Source: Streptomyces sp. ITFR-16 (GTDB lineage Bacteria > Actinomycetota > Actinomycetes > Streptomycetales > Streptomycetaceae). Taken from it: a stretch of 64,000 nucleotides of DNA. Every line of letters starts with the position of its first letter. The first letter of the stretch is position 1. Below, piece after piece: positions 31,485 to 39,673 of the stretch. The DNA lies in contig NZ_CP134609.1 of NCBI RefSeq assembly GCF_031844705.1, forward strand, positions 6,510,001 to 6,574,000, given 5' to 3'. The notes below the pieces were generated by a model. It was not told where the DNA came from, ran no database searches, and was given only the letters and a program-made list of their open reading frames with translations. The position numbers and the translations under genes are program-made.

Positions 31485-31507
31485 AGCCCCGCCCCACCGG
31501 CGGGGTT
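31485..31507 (+). terminator. Hairpin between the kinase-like gene and mshC
   Basis: AGCCCCGCC and GGCGGGGTT form a 9-bp stem (one G-T) with loop CCACC. The mshC promoter lies downstream, so mshC probably has its own transcript. Confidence 0.5.
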
Positions 31508-31596
31508 TCGGGGGATGCATGTTCCCGGTTCCGGCGCAAGAGTGCCTCTTCGGTCAGGATGCCCCCTCCGGTTCGTATCCGGAAGCCGCGTCCGGT

Positions 31597-31602
31597 TACG
31601 CT
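31597..31602 (+). promoter_or_regulatory. -10 box of a probable leaderless mshC promoter
   Basis: TACGCT ends 6 nt before the ATG at 31609 and no Shine-Dalgarno exists. I looked for the sigma-R pattern (GGAAT, 18 bp, GTT) and did not find it at proper spacing. Confidence 0.5.
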
Positions 31603-31608
31603 CGTGAC

Positions 31609-32838
31609 ATGCATGCCTGGCCCGCTTCTGAGGTCCCCGCCCTGCCTGGCAAGGGCCGCGACCTTCGGATCCACGACACCGCGACCGGCGGACGGATCAC
31701 CCTTGACCCCGGTCCCGTCGCCCGCATCTATGTCTGCGGCATCACGCCGTACGACGCGACCCATATGGGTCATGCGGCGACCTACAACGCGTTCGACCTC
31801 GTTCAGCGCGTGTGGCTCGACACCAAGCGGCAGGTTCACTACGTCCAGAACGTGACGGACGTGGACGACCCGCTCCTGGAGCGGGCCGTGCGCGACGGAC
31901 AGGACTGGACCGAGCTCGCCGAGCGCGAGACGGCCCTGTTCCGCGAGGACATGACCGCCCTGCGCATGCTCCCGCCGCAGCACTACATCGGAGCCGTCGA
32001 GGCGATACCCGGCATTGTGCCGCTCGTCGAACGGCTCCGGGACGCGGGCGCCGCCTACGACCTCGACGGCGATGTGTACTTCTCCGTCGACACCGACCCG
32101 CACTTCGGCGAGGTCTCCAACCTCGACGCCGAGGCGATGCGCCTGCTGTCCGCCGAGCGCGGCGGCGACCCGGAGCGCCCCGGCAAGAAGAACCCCCTGG
32201 ACCCGATGCTCTGGATGGCCGCCCGCGAGGGCGAGCCGAGCTGGGACGGGGGCTCGCTCGGGGCCGGCCGGCCCGGCTGGCACATCGAGTGCGTCGCCAT
32301 CGCCCTGGACCACCTCGGCATGGGCTTCGACATCCAGGGCGGCGGCTCCGACCTCGCCTTCCCGCACCACGAGATGGGCGCCTCGCACGCCCAGGTACTG
32401 ACCGGCGAGCACCCGTTCGCCCAGGCGTACGTGCACGCCGGGATGGTCGGCCTGGACGGCGAGAAGATGTCCAAGTCGAGGGGCAACCTGGTCTTCGTCT
32501 CGACGCTGCGCCGCGACGGCGTGGACCCGGCGGCGATCCGGCTCGCCCTGCTCTCGCACCACTACCGCTCCGACTGGGAGTGGACCGACCAGATCCTCGC
32601 CGATGCCGTGGCCCGGCTCGCCCGCTGGCGCGCCGCCGTCTCGCGCCCCGACGGGCTGTCCGCCGACGCGCTGGTCGAGGAGGTCCGCGCGGCCCTCGCC
32701 GACGATCTGGACGCCCCGGCCGCGCTGGCCGCCGTCGACCGCTGGGCCGAGCGGCAGACCGCCGAGGGCGGCACGGACGAGGGGGCGCCGGGACTCGTCT
32801 CGCGCACCGTCGATGCCCTGCTGGGTGTCGCGCTGTAA
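31609..32838 (+). CDS. mshC: L-cysteine:1D-myo-inositol 2-amino-2-deoxy-alpha-D-glucopyranoside ligase
   Basis: 409 aa. Carries out the ATP-dependent joining of cysteine to GlcN-Ins, the penultimate step of mycothiol synthesis. Class I synthetase motifs are VCGITPYDATHMGHA (HIGH region) and KMSKSRGN; zinc ligands are in the IYVCG and HIECVAIALDHLG segments. The GITPYDATHMGH form and the absence of the CysS anticodon-binding extension distinguish it from cysteinyl-tRNA synthetase. It follows the phosphatase-DUF3090-kinase set; a strong terminator lies after it. Confidence 0.92.
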   Translation: MHAWPASEVPALPGKGRDLRIHDTATGGRITLDPGPVARIYVCGITPYDATHMGHAATYNAFDLVQRVWLDTKRQVHYVQNVTDVDDPLLERAVRDGQDWTELAERETALFREDMTALRMLPPQHYIGAVEAIPGIVPLVERLRDAGAAYDLDGDVYFSVDTDPHFGEVSNLDAEAMRLLSAERGGDPERPGKKNPLDPMLWMAAREGEPSWDGGSLGAGRPGWHIECVAIALDHLGMGFDIQGGGSDLAFPHHEMGASHAQVLTGEHPFAQAYVHAGMVGLDGEKMSKSRGNLVFVSTLRRDGVDPAAIRLALLSHHYRSDWEWTDQILADAVARLARWRAAVSRPDGLSADALVEEVRAALADDLDAPAALAAVDRWAERQTAEGGTDEGAPGLVSRTVDALLGVAL

Positions 32839-32862
32839 CCGCCCGCCGTATTACGCCCGTTC

Positions 32863-32899
32863 ACCGGCCCCGAACTTCTTGATGAAGTTCGGGGCCGGT
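32863..32899 (+). terminator. Intrinsic terminator after mshC
   Basis: ACCGGCCCCGAACTT / AAGTTCGGGGCCGGT, a perfect 15-bp stem with a 7-nt loop, followed by TCCGTTTTGTCC, one of few in this window with a T-run. Confidence 0.85.
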
Positions 32900-32947
32900 T
32901 CCGTTTTGTCCATGGTCAAATGCTCGATGCTGCGCTAAAAGCGCTCT

Positions 32948-35900
32948 ATGCAATCATCAACGCGCATCAGATCGGCAGTAGTTGCAGCGCTGCTGGGACT
33001 GCTCGCCGTCCTCACGGGACCGGGCAGCGCCCGCGCGGCCGACCCGGCCCCCGCCGGCACGACCGTCGGCGACCTCACCGGCTTCTCGGCCGACGGGCCC
33101 GTCTACCGGCTGACGGCCGGGGCCGCGAAGGCCCGCGTCAGCTTTGTGTCCGAGGAGACGTTCCGTATCGAACTCGCCCCGGACGGCACCTTCCAGGACC
33201 CGGCGGGCGACGCCATCGTCCTGCCGCAGGGCAAGCCGCCCCGCACCCGCTGGAAGGAGCGCGCCGACCGCTACGACCTGTCCACCGGAAGCGTCACGCT
33301 GCGTGTGTACAAGTCGCCCCTGCGGTTCGCCCTGTACCGGGCCGACGGCAGCCGGGTGTGGTCCGAGGCGAAGGGGCTGAGCTGGGACGCGGACAAGACC
33401 ACCCAGACCCTGGCGCGCGGCGCCGACGAGCAGTTCTACGGCGCCGGGATGCAGAACGGGCGGGGCAACACCTCGCACCGCGACAAGACCGTCGAGGTCG
33501 GCGTCGACTACAACTGGAACGACGGCGGCCACCCCAACTCGGTGCCGTTCTACCTCTCCTCGGCCGGCTACGGCGTCTTCCGCAACACCTTCGCCCCCGG
33601 GACCTACGCCTTCACCGACCCGGTGACCACCACCGAGCAGGAACAGCGCTTCGACGCCTACTACTTCGCGGGCGACAGCGCCAAGGACGTCATAGGCCAG
33701 TACACGAAGCTCACCGGGAAGCCGTTTCTGCCGCCGGTGTACGGCCTGGAGATGGGCGACTCCGACTGCTACCTGCACAACGCCAACCGGGGTGAGCGCC
33801 GCACCCTGGACGCGCTGAAGGTCGCCAACGGCTACGTCGAGAACGACATGCCGAACGGCTGGATGCTCGTCAACGACGGTTACGGCTGCGGCTACGAGGA
33901 CCTCGCGGAGACCGCGAAGGGCCTCCAGGACCGCGACATGGAGCTGGGCCTGTGGACCGAGGACGGCATCGACAAGATCGGTGACCAGGTCAGGGCGGGC
34001 CAGCGCGTCGCCAAGCTGGACGTGGCCTGGGTCGGCGACGGCTACAAGTTCGCCCTGGACGGCTGCAAGGACGCGTACAAGGGCATCGAGGACAACAGCG
34101 ACGCGCGCGGCTTCACCTACGCCCCCGAGAGCTGGTCGGGCGCGCAGCGCTGCGGTGTCCAGTGGTCCGGCGACCAGTCCGGAAGCTGGGAGTACATCCG
34201 CTGGCAGATCCCGACCTACGCGGGCGCCACGATGTCCGGCCTCGCCTACACCACGGGTGACGTCGACGGCATCTTCGGCGGCAGCGCCAAGACGTACACC
34301 CGTGACCTGCAGTGGAAGATGTTCCTCGGGACCACGATGACCATGGACGGCTGGGCGGCCAGCGACAAGCAGCCCTTCCGCTACGGCGAGCCGTACACCT
34401 CGATCAACCGCGACTACCTCAAGCTCAAGGAGTCGCTGCTGCCCTACCAGTACTCCTACGCGCACGAGGCGACCGAGACCGGGGTCGGCATGGTCCGTCC
34501 GCTGGCCCTGGAGTACCCGGACGACCCGAAGGCGGCTACGGACGCGGCGAAGTACGAGTTCATGTCGGGCGAGGACTTCCTCGTCGCCCCGGTCTACCAG
34601 GACAGCACCGAGCGCGACGGCATCTACCTGCCCAAGGGCACCTGGACCGACTACTGGACCGGGCGCACCTACCAGGGGCCGACGACCGTCGACGGCTACA
34701 GCGCCCCGCTCGACACCCTGCCGCTGTTCGTCAAGGGCGGCGCCAGTGTGCCGATGTGGCCGGGCATCCGCTCGTACAAGGACCGCACGGCCGGCTCCCC
34801 GCTGGCCTGGGACATCTACCCGCAGGGCACGTCGTCGTTCACGCTGTACGAGGACGACGGCGTGACCCGCGAGCACCGCGACGGCGCATACGCCACCCAG
34901 ACCGCCGACGTGCGTGCTCCGGCGGAGGGCGCGGGCGACATCACCGTGAACATCGGTGAGAGCAAGGGGAAGTTCACGGGCAAGCAGAGCACCCGGCCGT
35001 ACGAGTTCACCGTGCACACCGGCTCCGAGCCCGGCGCGGTGAAGCTGGCCGGCAAGCTGCCCCGGCTCGGCTCGGCCGCCGCCTACGCGAAGGCGAAGCA
35101 GGGCTGGTGGTACGACCGCGACGACCGGGGCGGCGTGGTGAAGATCAAGACCGCCCCGCTGTCCACGGGCAAGAAGTTCTCCCTGAAGCTGGAGGACACC
35201 AGCGCGGTCGGCGGGCGGAACGCGTCCGCGACGGCCTCGCTGTCGGTGCCGCAGGGCCAGGAGACCGGCGCGGGCACCGCGAGCACGGTGGCCGTCGACG
35301 TGACCGCCGGCAAGGCCGATGTGACGGGCGCCGCGCTCACCCTCGACGTCCCCGAGGGCTGGCAGGTCACCCCGGCGAAGACCGTCGACCGGATCCCGGC
35401 GGGCACCACCCGGCGGGTCGAGGTCCGGGTCACCCCGGCCGAGGACGCCAAGGCGGGCGAGGCGAGGGTCACCGCCCTCGCGCGCTACCGGTCGGCGGGC
35501 GAGTCCCGCACGGCCGCCCAGCGGTTCGCCGCATCCGTCATGCCGGCACCGCCCTCGGGCGAGGTGTGGGCGAGCGATCTTGAGTGGCTGACCTCGGCCA
35601 ACGGCTACGGACCGGCGGAACGCGACCGCAGCAACGGCGAGTCGGGCGCGGCCGACGGCCATCCGCTCACCCTGGCCGGGAAGGTGTACGAGAAGGGGAT
35701 CGGCACCCACGCCGACTCCGACATCGAGGTCTATCTCGGCGGACAGTGCGCGAAGTTCACCGCGGACGCCGGGATCGACGACGAGATCGACGGCTACGGC
35801 GAGGTGGCGTTCTCCGTCGAGGCTGACGGCAAGGTGCTGTGGACCTCGCCGAAGGTGACCGGGGCATCGGAGACCGTACCGGTCGATGTGGACGTCACCG

Positions 35901-35995
35901 GGGCGCGGCATGTGCGCCTCAAGGTCACGGACACCAACGGGTCCAAGACCGGTGACCACGGGGACTGGGGCGCGGCGCGCTTCGTCTGTTCCTGA
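32948..35995 (+). CDS. Secreted GH31 glycosidase with NEW3 and NPCBM domains
   Basis: 1015 aa. A Sec signal (to about GSARA, residue 30), an N-terminal beta domain, the GH31 barrel, C-terminal beta domains, a NEW3-like module near 745-865 and an NPCBM carbohydrate-binding module at about 870-1015. Candidate nucleophile D358 lies in AKLDVAWVGDGY and acid/base D409 in QWSGDQSG. The MLVNDGYGCGYEDL and GLWTEDGID segments resemble the alpha-N-acetylgalactosaminidase branch (GH31_18) more than classical alpha-glucosidases, but this is memory-based. There is no evident Shine-Dalgarno; an AGCGCT-centred repeat lies just before the ATG. Confidence 0.82.
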   Translation: MQSSTRIRSAVVAALLGLLAVLTGPGSARAADPAPAGTTVGDLTGFSADGPVYRLTAGAAKARVSFVSEETFRIELAPDGTFQDPAGDAIVLPQGKPPRTRWKERADRYDLSTGSVTLRVYKSPLRFALYRADGSRVWSEAKGLSWDADKTTQTLARGADEQFYGAGMQNGRGNTSHRDKTVEVGVDYNWNDGGHPNSVPFYLSSAGYGVFRNTFAPGTYAFTDPVTTTEQEQRFDAYYFAGDSAKDVIGQYTKLTGKPFLPPVYGLEMGDSDCYLHNANRGERRTLDALKVANGYVENDMPNGWMLVNDGYGCGYEDLAETAKGLQDRDMELGLWTEDGIDKIGDQVRAGQRVAKLDVAWVGDGYKFALDGCKDAYKGIEDNSDARGFTYAPESWSGAQRCGVQWSGDQSGSWEYIRWQIPTYAGATMSGLAYTTGDVDGIFGGSAKTYTRDLQWKMFLGTTMTMDGWAASDKQPFRYGEPYTSINRDYLKLKESLLPYQYSYAHEATETGVGMVRPLALEYPDDPKAATDAAKYEFMSGEDFLVAPVYQDSTERDGIYLPKGTWTDYWTGRTYQGPTTVDGYSAPLDTLPLFVKGGASVPMWPGIRSYKDRTAGSPLAWDIYPQGTSSFTLYEDDGVTREHRDGAYATQTADVRAPAEGAGDITVNIGESKGKFTGKQSTRPYEFTVHTGSEPGAVKLAGKLPRLGSAAAYAKAKQGWWYDRDDRGGVVKIKTAPLSTGKKFSLKLEDTSAVGGRNASATASLSVPQGQETGAGTASTVAVDVTAGKADVTGAALTLDVPEGWQVTPAKTVDRIPAGTTRRVEVRVTPAEDAKAGEARVTALARYRSAGESRTAAQRFAASVMPAPPSGEVWASDLEWLTSANGYGPAERDRSNGESGAADGHPLTLAGKVYEKGIGTHADSDIEVYLGGQCAKFTADAGIDDEIDGYGEVAFSVEADGKVLWTSPKVTGASETVPVDVDVTGARHVRLKVTDTNGSKTGDHGDWGAARFVCS

Positions 35996-36018
35996 GTGAC
36001 GGCGGTACGGCGACAGGG

Positions 36019-36048
36019 GAGCCGGGCGGGTGCGTACCCGCCCGGCTC
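36019..36048. terminator. Bidirectional terminator between the GH31 and PAC2 genes
   Basis: GAGCCGGGCGGGT / ACCCGCCCGGCTC, 13 bp with loop GCGT, in the 66-bp convergent gap. Confidence 0.8.
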
Positions 36049-36061
36049 CGCGCTGCCCGGG

Positions 36062-37207
36062 TCAGTCCTCGGACGGCCGGTCGGGGCCGGCGTCCGGGCC
36101 GTTGCCGGGGCCGTCCTCCTGCGCGCCGCCGTCCTGTGGGCCGGCATCCTGCGCGCCGCCGTCCTGCGGGCCGTCGGATGCTTCCGCCGGGCCGCTGCCG
36201 CCGGTGTCCGGACCGGTCCCGGCCCCGCCCCCGGGACCGCTCACCGGCCCCGGCCCGGTCTCCGGGCGGATCGGCTTCGGCGGCCTGGTGCGGCCGCTCG
36301 ACGTGTCCCGCAGATACGTGCCGTCGCCGCCCTCCGTCGCATGACCGCCGGGCGGTCCGCCGGGGCCGGGGTCCCGGCGCCGCAGATAGCGTTCGAACTC
36401 GCGGGCGATGGCCTCGCCGCTCGCCTCCGGAAGCTCCGCGGTGTCCCGGGCCTCCTCCAGCGTCTGCACGTACTCCGCCACCTCGCTGTCCTCGGCGGCC
36501 AGTTGATCCACCCCCAGCTGCCAGGCGCGGGCGTCCTCGGGGAGTTCGCCCAGCGGGATGCGCAGCCCGATGAGGTCCTCCAGACGGTTCAGCAGCGCCA
36601 GCGTGGCCTTCGGGTTGGGCGGCTGCGACACATAGTGCGGCACCGCCGCCCACAGGCTCACCGCGGGCACGCCGGCGTGCGTGCACGCCTCCTGGAGGAT
36701 GCCGACGATGCCGGTCGGCCCCTCGTACCTGGTCTCCTCCAGGTCCATGGTCCGCGCCAGGTCCGGATCGGACGTGACCCCGCTGACCGGCACCGGACGG
36801 GTGTGCGGGGTGTCGCCGAGCAGCGCACCGAGCACCACGACCATCTCGACGCCCAGCTCATGGGCGAAGCCCAGGATCTCGTTGCAGAACGAGCGCCAGC
36901 GCATGGACGGTTCGATGCCCCGGACCAGGACGAGGTCGCGGGGCTTGTCGCCGCCGATGCGGACCACGGAGAGCCGGGTGGTCGGCCAGGTGATCTTGCG
37001 CACCCCGCCGTCCAGAAAGACGGTCGGGCGGTTGACCTGGAAGTCGTAGTAGTCCTCGGCGTCCAGCGCCGCGAACACCTCGCCCTTCCACTCCCGGTCC
37101 AGGTGCGCGACCGCCGTGGAGGCGGCATCACCTGCGTCGTTCCACCCCTCGAACGCGGCCACCATGACCGGGTCGATCAGCTCGGGAACCCCCTCGAGCT
37201 CGATCAC
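36062..37207 (-). CDS. PAC2-family protein (proteasome-assembly-chaperone-like)
   Basis: 381 aa. The core (about residues 1-260) is the PAC2 fold: VIELEGVPELIDPVMVAAFEGWNDAGDAAS, then MRWRSFCNEILGFAHELG and LGALLGDTPHTRPVPVSG. The C-terminal ~110 residues are Gly/Pro/Asp-rich with internal repeats and look disordered. Bacterial PAC2 proteins have no agreed function. GTG 37207 is chosen because AGGAGG sits 6 nt before it, although the frame stays open to an ATG at 37264. It is divergent from the fuconate operon. Confidence 0.85.
   Translation of the reverse strand: MIELEGVPELIDPVMVAAFEGWNDAGDAASTAVAHLDREWKGEVFAALDAEDYYDFQVNRPTVFLDGGVRKITWPTTRLSVVRIGGDKPRDLVLVRGIEPSMRWRSFCNEILGFAHELGVEMVVVLGALLGDTPHTRPVPVSGVTSDPDLARTMDLEETRYEGPTGIVGILQEACTHAGVPAVSLWAAVPHYVSQPPNPKATLALLNRLEDLIGLRIPLGELPEDARAWQLGVDQLAAEDSEVAEYVQTLEEARDTAELPEASGEAIAREFERYLRRRDPGPGGPPGGHATEGGDGTYLRDTSSGRTRPPKPIRPETGPGPVSGPGGGAGTGPDTGGSGPAEASDGPQDGGAQDAGPQDGGAQEDGPGNGPDAGPDRPSED
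36117..36173. repeat. Two 27-bp direct repeats (30-bp period) in the PAC2 tail
   Basis: Copies at 36117-36143 and 36147-36173 differ at one base. They encode repeated Gln-Asp-Gly-Gly-Ala-type units of the acidic C-terminal tail. Confidence 0.8.
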
Positions 37208-37385
37208 CCAGGCCTCCTTCCGAAGTTCCCTTGCGTACGGAACAACCTTACGGCTTCCGGCCACCCGCGCCGCCGTCCTCGGGCACGGCCGGGTGAACCC
37301 GGGCCACCGGGGTGCATCACCGGCCGAATAGGGGCATCAGTCTCGCAAGACATCCGAGCTGTGGGGGTATTTTTCGGCCCGGCTC

Positions 37386-37415
37386 TGGACGTTGGGCGCT
37401 TCAGGGAGCTATACA
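37386..37415 (+). promoter_or_regulatory. Probable promoter of the fuconate operon
   Basis: TGGACG (37386-37391) and TATACA (37410-37415) are 18 bp apart. The -10 overlaps the 12-bp operator copy. Confidence 0.4.
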
Positions 37416-37422
37416 TCGGATG
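37411..37422. promoter_or_regulatory. Operator copy 1 for the FadR-type regulator
   Basis: ATACATCGGATG recurs exactly, on the opposite strand, upstream of the regulator gene (44015-44026). Here it overlaps the -10 region of the fuconate dehydratase promoter, a repressing position. Confidence 0.7.
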
Positions 37423-37463
37423 ACCAGAGCAGAGGTCCGATGTTATTTCCCCTGGGGGCGCAC

Positions 37464-38801
37464 ATGAGTCAGACCGTCACGGATTTCGAGGTCCACGACA
37501 TCCGGTTTCCGACCTCGGAACAACTGGACGGTTCGGACGCCATGAACCCCGACCCCGACTACTCCGCGGCCTATGTCGTCCTGCGCACCGACGCCCGGGA
37601 CGGCGCCGGCGCCGGTGCCGAGGGACATGGCTTCTGCTTCACCATCGGACGCGGCAACGAGGTGATGGCCGCCGCCATCGAGGCCCTGCGGCCCCATCTC
37701 ACCGGGCGCCCCGTGCCCCGTACCGCCGCCGCGCTCGGCGCCCTGTACCGCGAGCTCACCCACGATTCCCAACTGCGCTGGCTGGGGCCCGAGAAGGGCG
37801 TGATGCACATGGCGGCCGGCGCGGTCGTCAACGCGGCCTGGGACCTGGCGGCGAAGCTGGCGGACAGACCCGTCTGGCAGTTCCTGGCGGAGATGACACC
37901 GGAGGACCTGGTCTCCCTCGTCGACTTCCGCTACCTCACCGACGCGCTCACCCCCGACGAGGCGCTGGCCATCCTGCGCGGCGCCGAGCCGGGCCGGGCC
38001 GCCCGCGCCGAGCGGCTGCGGGCCGAGGGGTACCCCGCCTACACCACCTCGCCCGGCTGGCTCGGCTACTCCGACGACAAGCTGGTCCGGCTGGCGAAGG
38101 AGGCCGTCGCCGACGGCTTCACCCAGATCAAGCTGAAGGTCGGCGGCGACATCGGCGACGACGTCCGCAGGATGGCCCTCGCCCGGGAGGCCGTCGGCAC
38201 CGACGTGCGGATCGCCGTCGACGCCAACCAGCGCTGGGACGTCGCCGACGCGGTGGAGTGGATGAACCGGCTCGCGCCCTACGAGCCGCACTGGATCGAG
38301 GAGCCGACCAGTCCCGACGACATCCTGGGCCACGCCGCCGTCCGGGCCGGCCAGCCGGTCAAGGTCGCCACCGGCGAACACGTCGCCAACCGCGTCGTGT
38401 TCAAACAGCTCCTCCAGGCGGGCGCGGTCGACTTCGTCCAGATCGACGCGGCCCGGGTCGCGGGCGTCAACGAGAACCTGGCGATCCTGCTGCTCGCCGC
38501 CAAGTACGGCGTGCCGGTCTGCCCGCACGCCGGCGGGGTCGGGCTGTGCGAGCTGGTCCAGCACCTGTCGATGTTCGACTACGTGGCGGTCTCCGGCACC
38601 TGGGACGACCGGGTGATCGAGTACGTCGACCATCTCCACGAACACTTCGTCGACCCCACCGTGATCGAGGCGGGCCGCTACACCGCCCCGGTGTCCCCGG
38701 GCTTCTCCGCCCGGATGCGCCCCGAGTCGATCGCCGCACACCGCTATCCGGAGGGCCCCGTCTGGCAGGCCCGCCGCACCACCGAGGAGGACGCCCGATG
38801 A
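37464..38801 (+). CDS. L-fuconate dehydratase (enolase superfamily)
   Basis: 445 aa. Converts L-fuconate to 2-keto-3-deoxy-L-fuconate. KxK motif in FTQIKLKVGGD, metal ligands in IAVDANQRWD, WIEEPTSPDD and VATGEH, the catalytic histidine in CPHAGGVGLCE, and FDYVAVSGTWDDRVIEYVDHLHEHF, which is characteristic of this specificity. The N-terminus FEVHDIRFPTSEQLDGSDAMNPDPDYSAAYVVL also fits. ATG 37464 has GGGGG at 6 nt; ATG 37440 is possible. First gene of the sugar-acid operon; ATGA overlap with the SDR gene. Confidence 0.9.
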   Translation: MSQTVTDFEVHDIRFPTSEQLDGSDAMNPDPDYSAAYVVLRTDARDGAGAGAEGHGFCFTIGRGNEVMAAAIEALRPHLTGRPVPRTAAALGALYRELTHDSQLRWLGPEKGVMHMAAGAVVNAAWDLAAKLADRPVWQFLAEMTPEDLVSLVDFRYLTDALTPDEALAILRGAEPGRAARAERLRAEGYPAYTTSPGWLGYSDDKLVRLAKEAVADGFTQIKLKVGGDIGDDVRRMALAREAVGTDVRIAVDANQRWDVADAVEWMNRLAPYEPHWIEEPTSPDDILGHAAVRAGQPVKVATGEHVANRVVFKQLLQAGAVDFVQIDAARVAGVNENLAILLLAAKYGVPVCPHAGGVGLCELVQHLSMFDYVAVSGTWDDRVIEYVDHLHEHFVDPTVIEAGRYTAPVSPGFSARMRPESIAAHRYPEGPVWQARRTTEEDAR

Positions 38802-39577
38802 CCGGCACACGCGACTTCGAGGGGATGAACGCCCTGGTGACGGGAGGTGCCTCCGGTATCGGGGCGGCCGTCGCCACCCTGCTGCTGGAGCGCGGTGCGC
38901 GCGTCGCGGTCCTCGACCGGGACACCAAGGGCGCGCCGGAGGGCACCCTCGCCGTCGAGGCGGACGTCACCGACGACGCCGCCGTGCGCGCGGCGGTGGA
39001 CCGGGCCGCCGCCGAGCTCGGCTCCCTGCACACGCTCGTGTCGAACGCCGGCATCGGCTCCATCGGCACCGTCGAGGACAACGACGACACCGAATGGGCC
39101 CGGGTGCTGGACGTCAACGTCCTCGGCATGGTCCGCACCGCCCGGCACGCGCTGCCCCATCTGCGCGCCGCAGTCGCCGAACGCCCCGGGGCCGTCTCGA
39201 TCACCCAGACCTGTTCCATCGCCGCGACCGCCGGGCTGCCCCAGCGTGCTCTGTACAGCGCGAGCAAGGGCGCGGTCCTCTCGCTGACCCTCGCCATGGC
39301 CGCCGACCACGTCCGCGAGGGCATCCGGGTCAACTGTGTCAACCCGGGTACGGCCGACACCCCGTGGATCGGCCGGCTGCTGGGCCGGGCCGAGGACCCG
39401 GACGCCGAGCGCGCCGCCCTCGACGCCCGCCAGCCGCTGGGCCGGCTGGTCTCCGCCGACGAGGTGGCCGCCGCGATCGTCTACCTCGCCGGCCCCGCCG
39501 CGGCCTCCGTGACGGGCACGGCGCTGGCGGTCGACGGCGGGATGCAGGGACTGCGCCTGCGCCCCGCCGGCAGCTGA
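38798..39577 (+). CDS. SDR oxidoreductase, probably 2-keto-3-deoxy-L-fuconate dehydrogenase
   Basis: 259 aa classical short-chain dehydrogenase: GGASGIGAAVA cofactor loop, VSNAGIGS, catalytic Ser in TCSIAATAG and YSASK, and NPGTADTPWIGRLL. The ATGA overlap with the fuconate dehydratase strongly suggests the next step of non-phosphorylated L-fucose breakdown, oxidation of 2-keto-3-deoxy-L-fuconate, though a fucose dehydrogenase role is also possible. There is no lactonase or cleavage enzyme nearby. Confidence 0.82.
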   Translation: MTGTRDFEGMNALVTGGASGIGAAVATLLLERGARVAVLDRDTKGAPEGTLAVEADVTDDAAVRAAVDRAAAELGSLHTLVSNAGIGSIGTVEDNDDTEWARVLDVNVLGMVRTARHALPHLRAAVAERPGAVSITQTCSIAATAGLPQRALYSASKGAVLSLTLAMAADHVREGIRVNCVNPGTADTPWIGRLLGRAEDPDAERAALDARQPLGRLVSADEVAAAIVYLAGPAAASVTGTALAVDGGMQGLRLRPAGS

Positions 39578-39673
39578 CCGGGGCCCCGGGCCCGAGCCGC
39601 ACCACCCGCACCACGCACCGCCGCAACGCGATCAGAGCTTCGAGCCGGTACTCCACAAAGGAACGGGACACCA

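Noticed and set aside
31501..31608. Sigma-R oxidative-stress promoter upstream of mshC
   Set aside because: GGATG and GGAAG followed by GTT occur, but at 9-bp spacing rather than 18.
31609..32838. Cysteinyl-tRNA synthetase instead of MshC
   Set aside because: The GITPYDATHMGH motif and the missing anticodon-binding C-terminal domain fit MshC.
36000..36360. CRISPR-like or microsatellite array
   Set aside because: Only two 27-bp copies, both in frame inside the PAC2 tail; a coding repeat, not an array.
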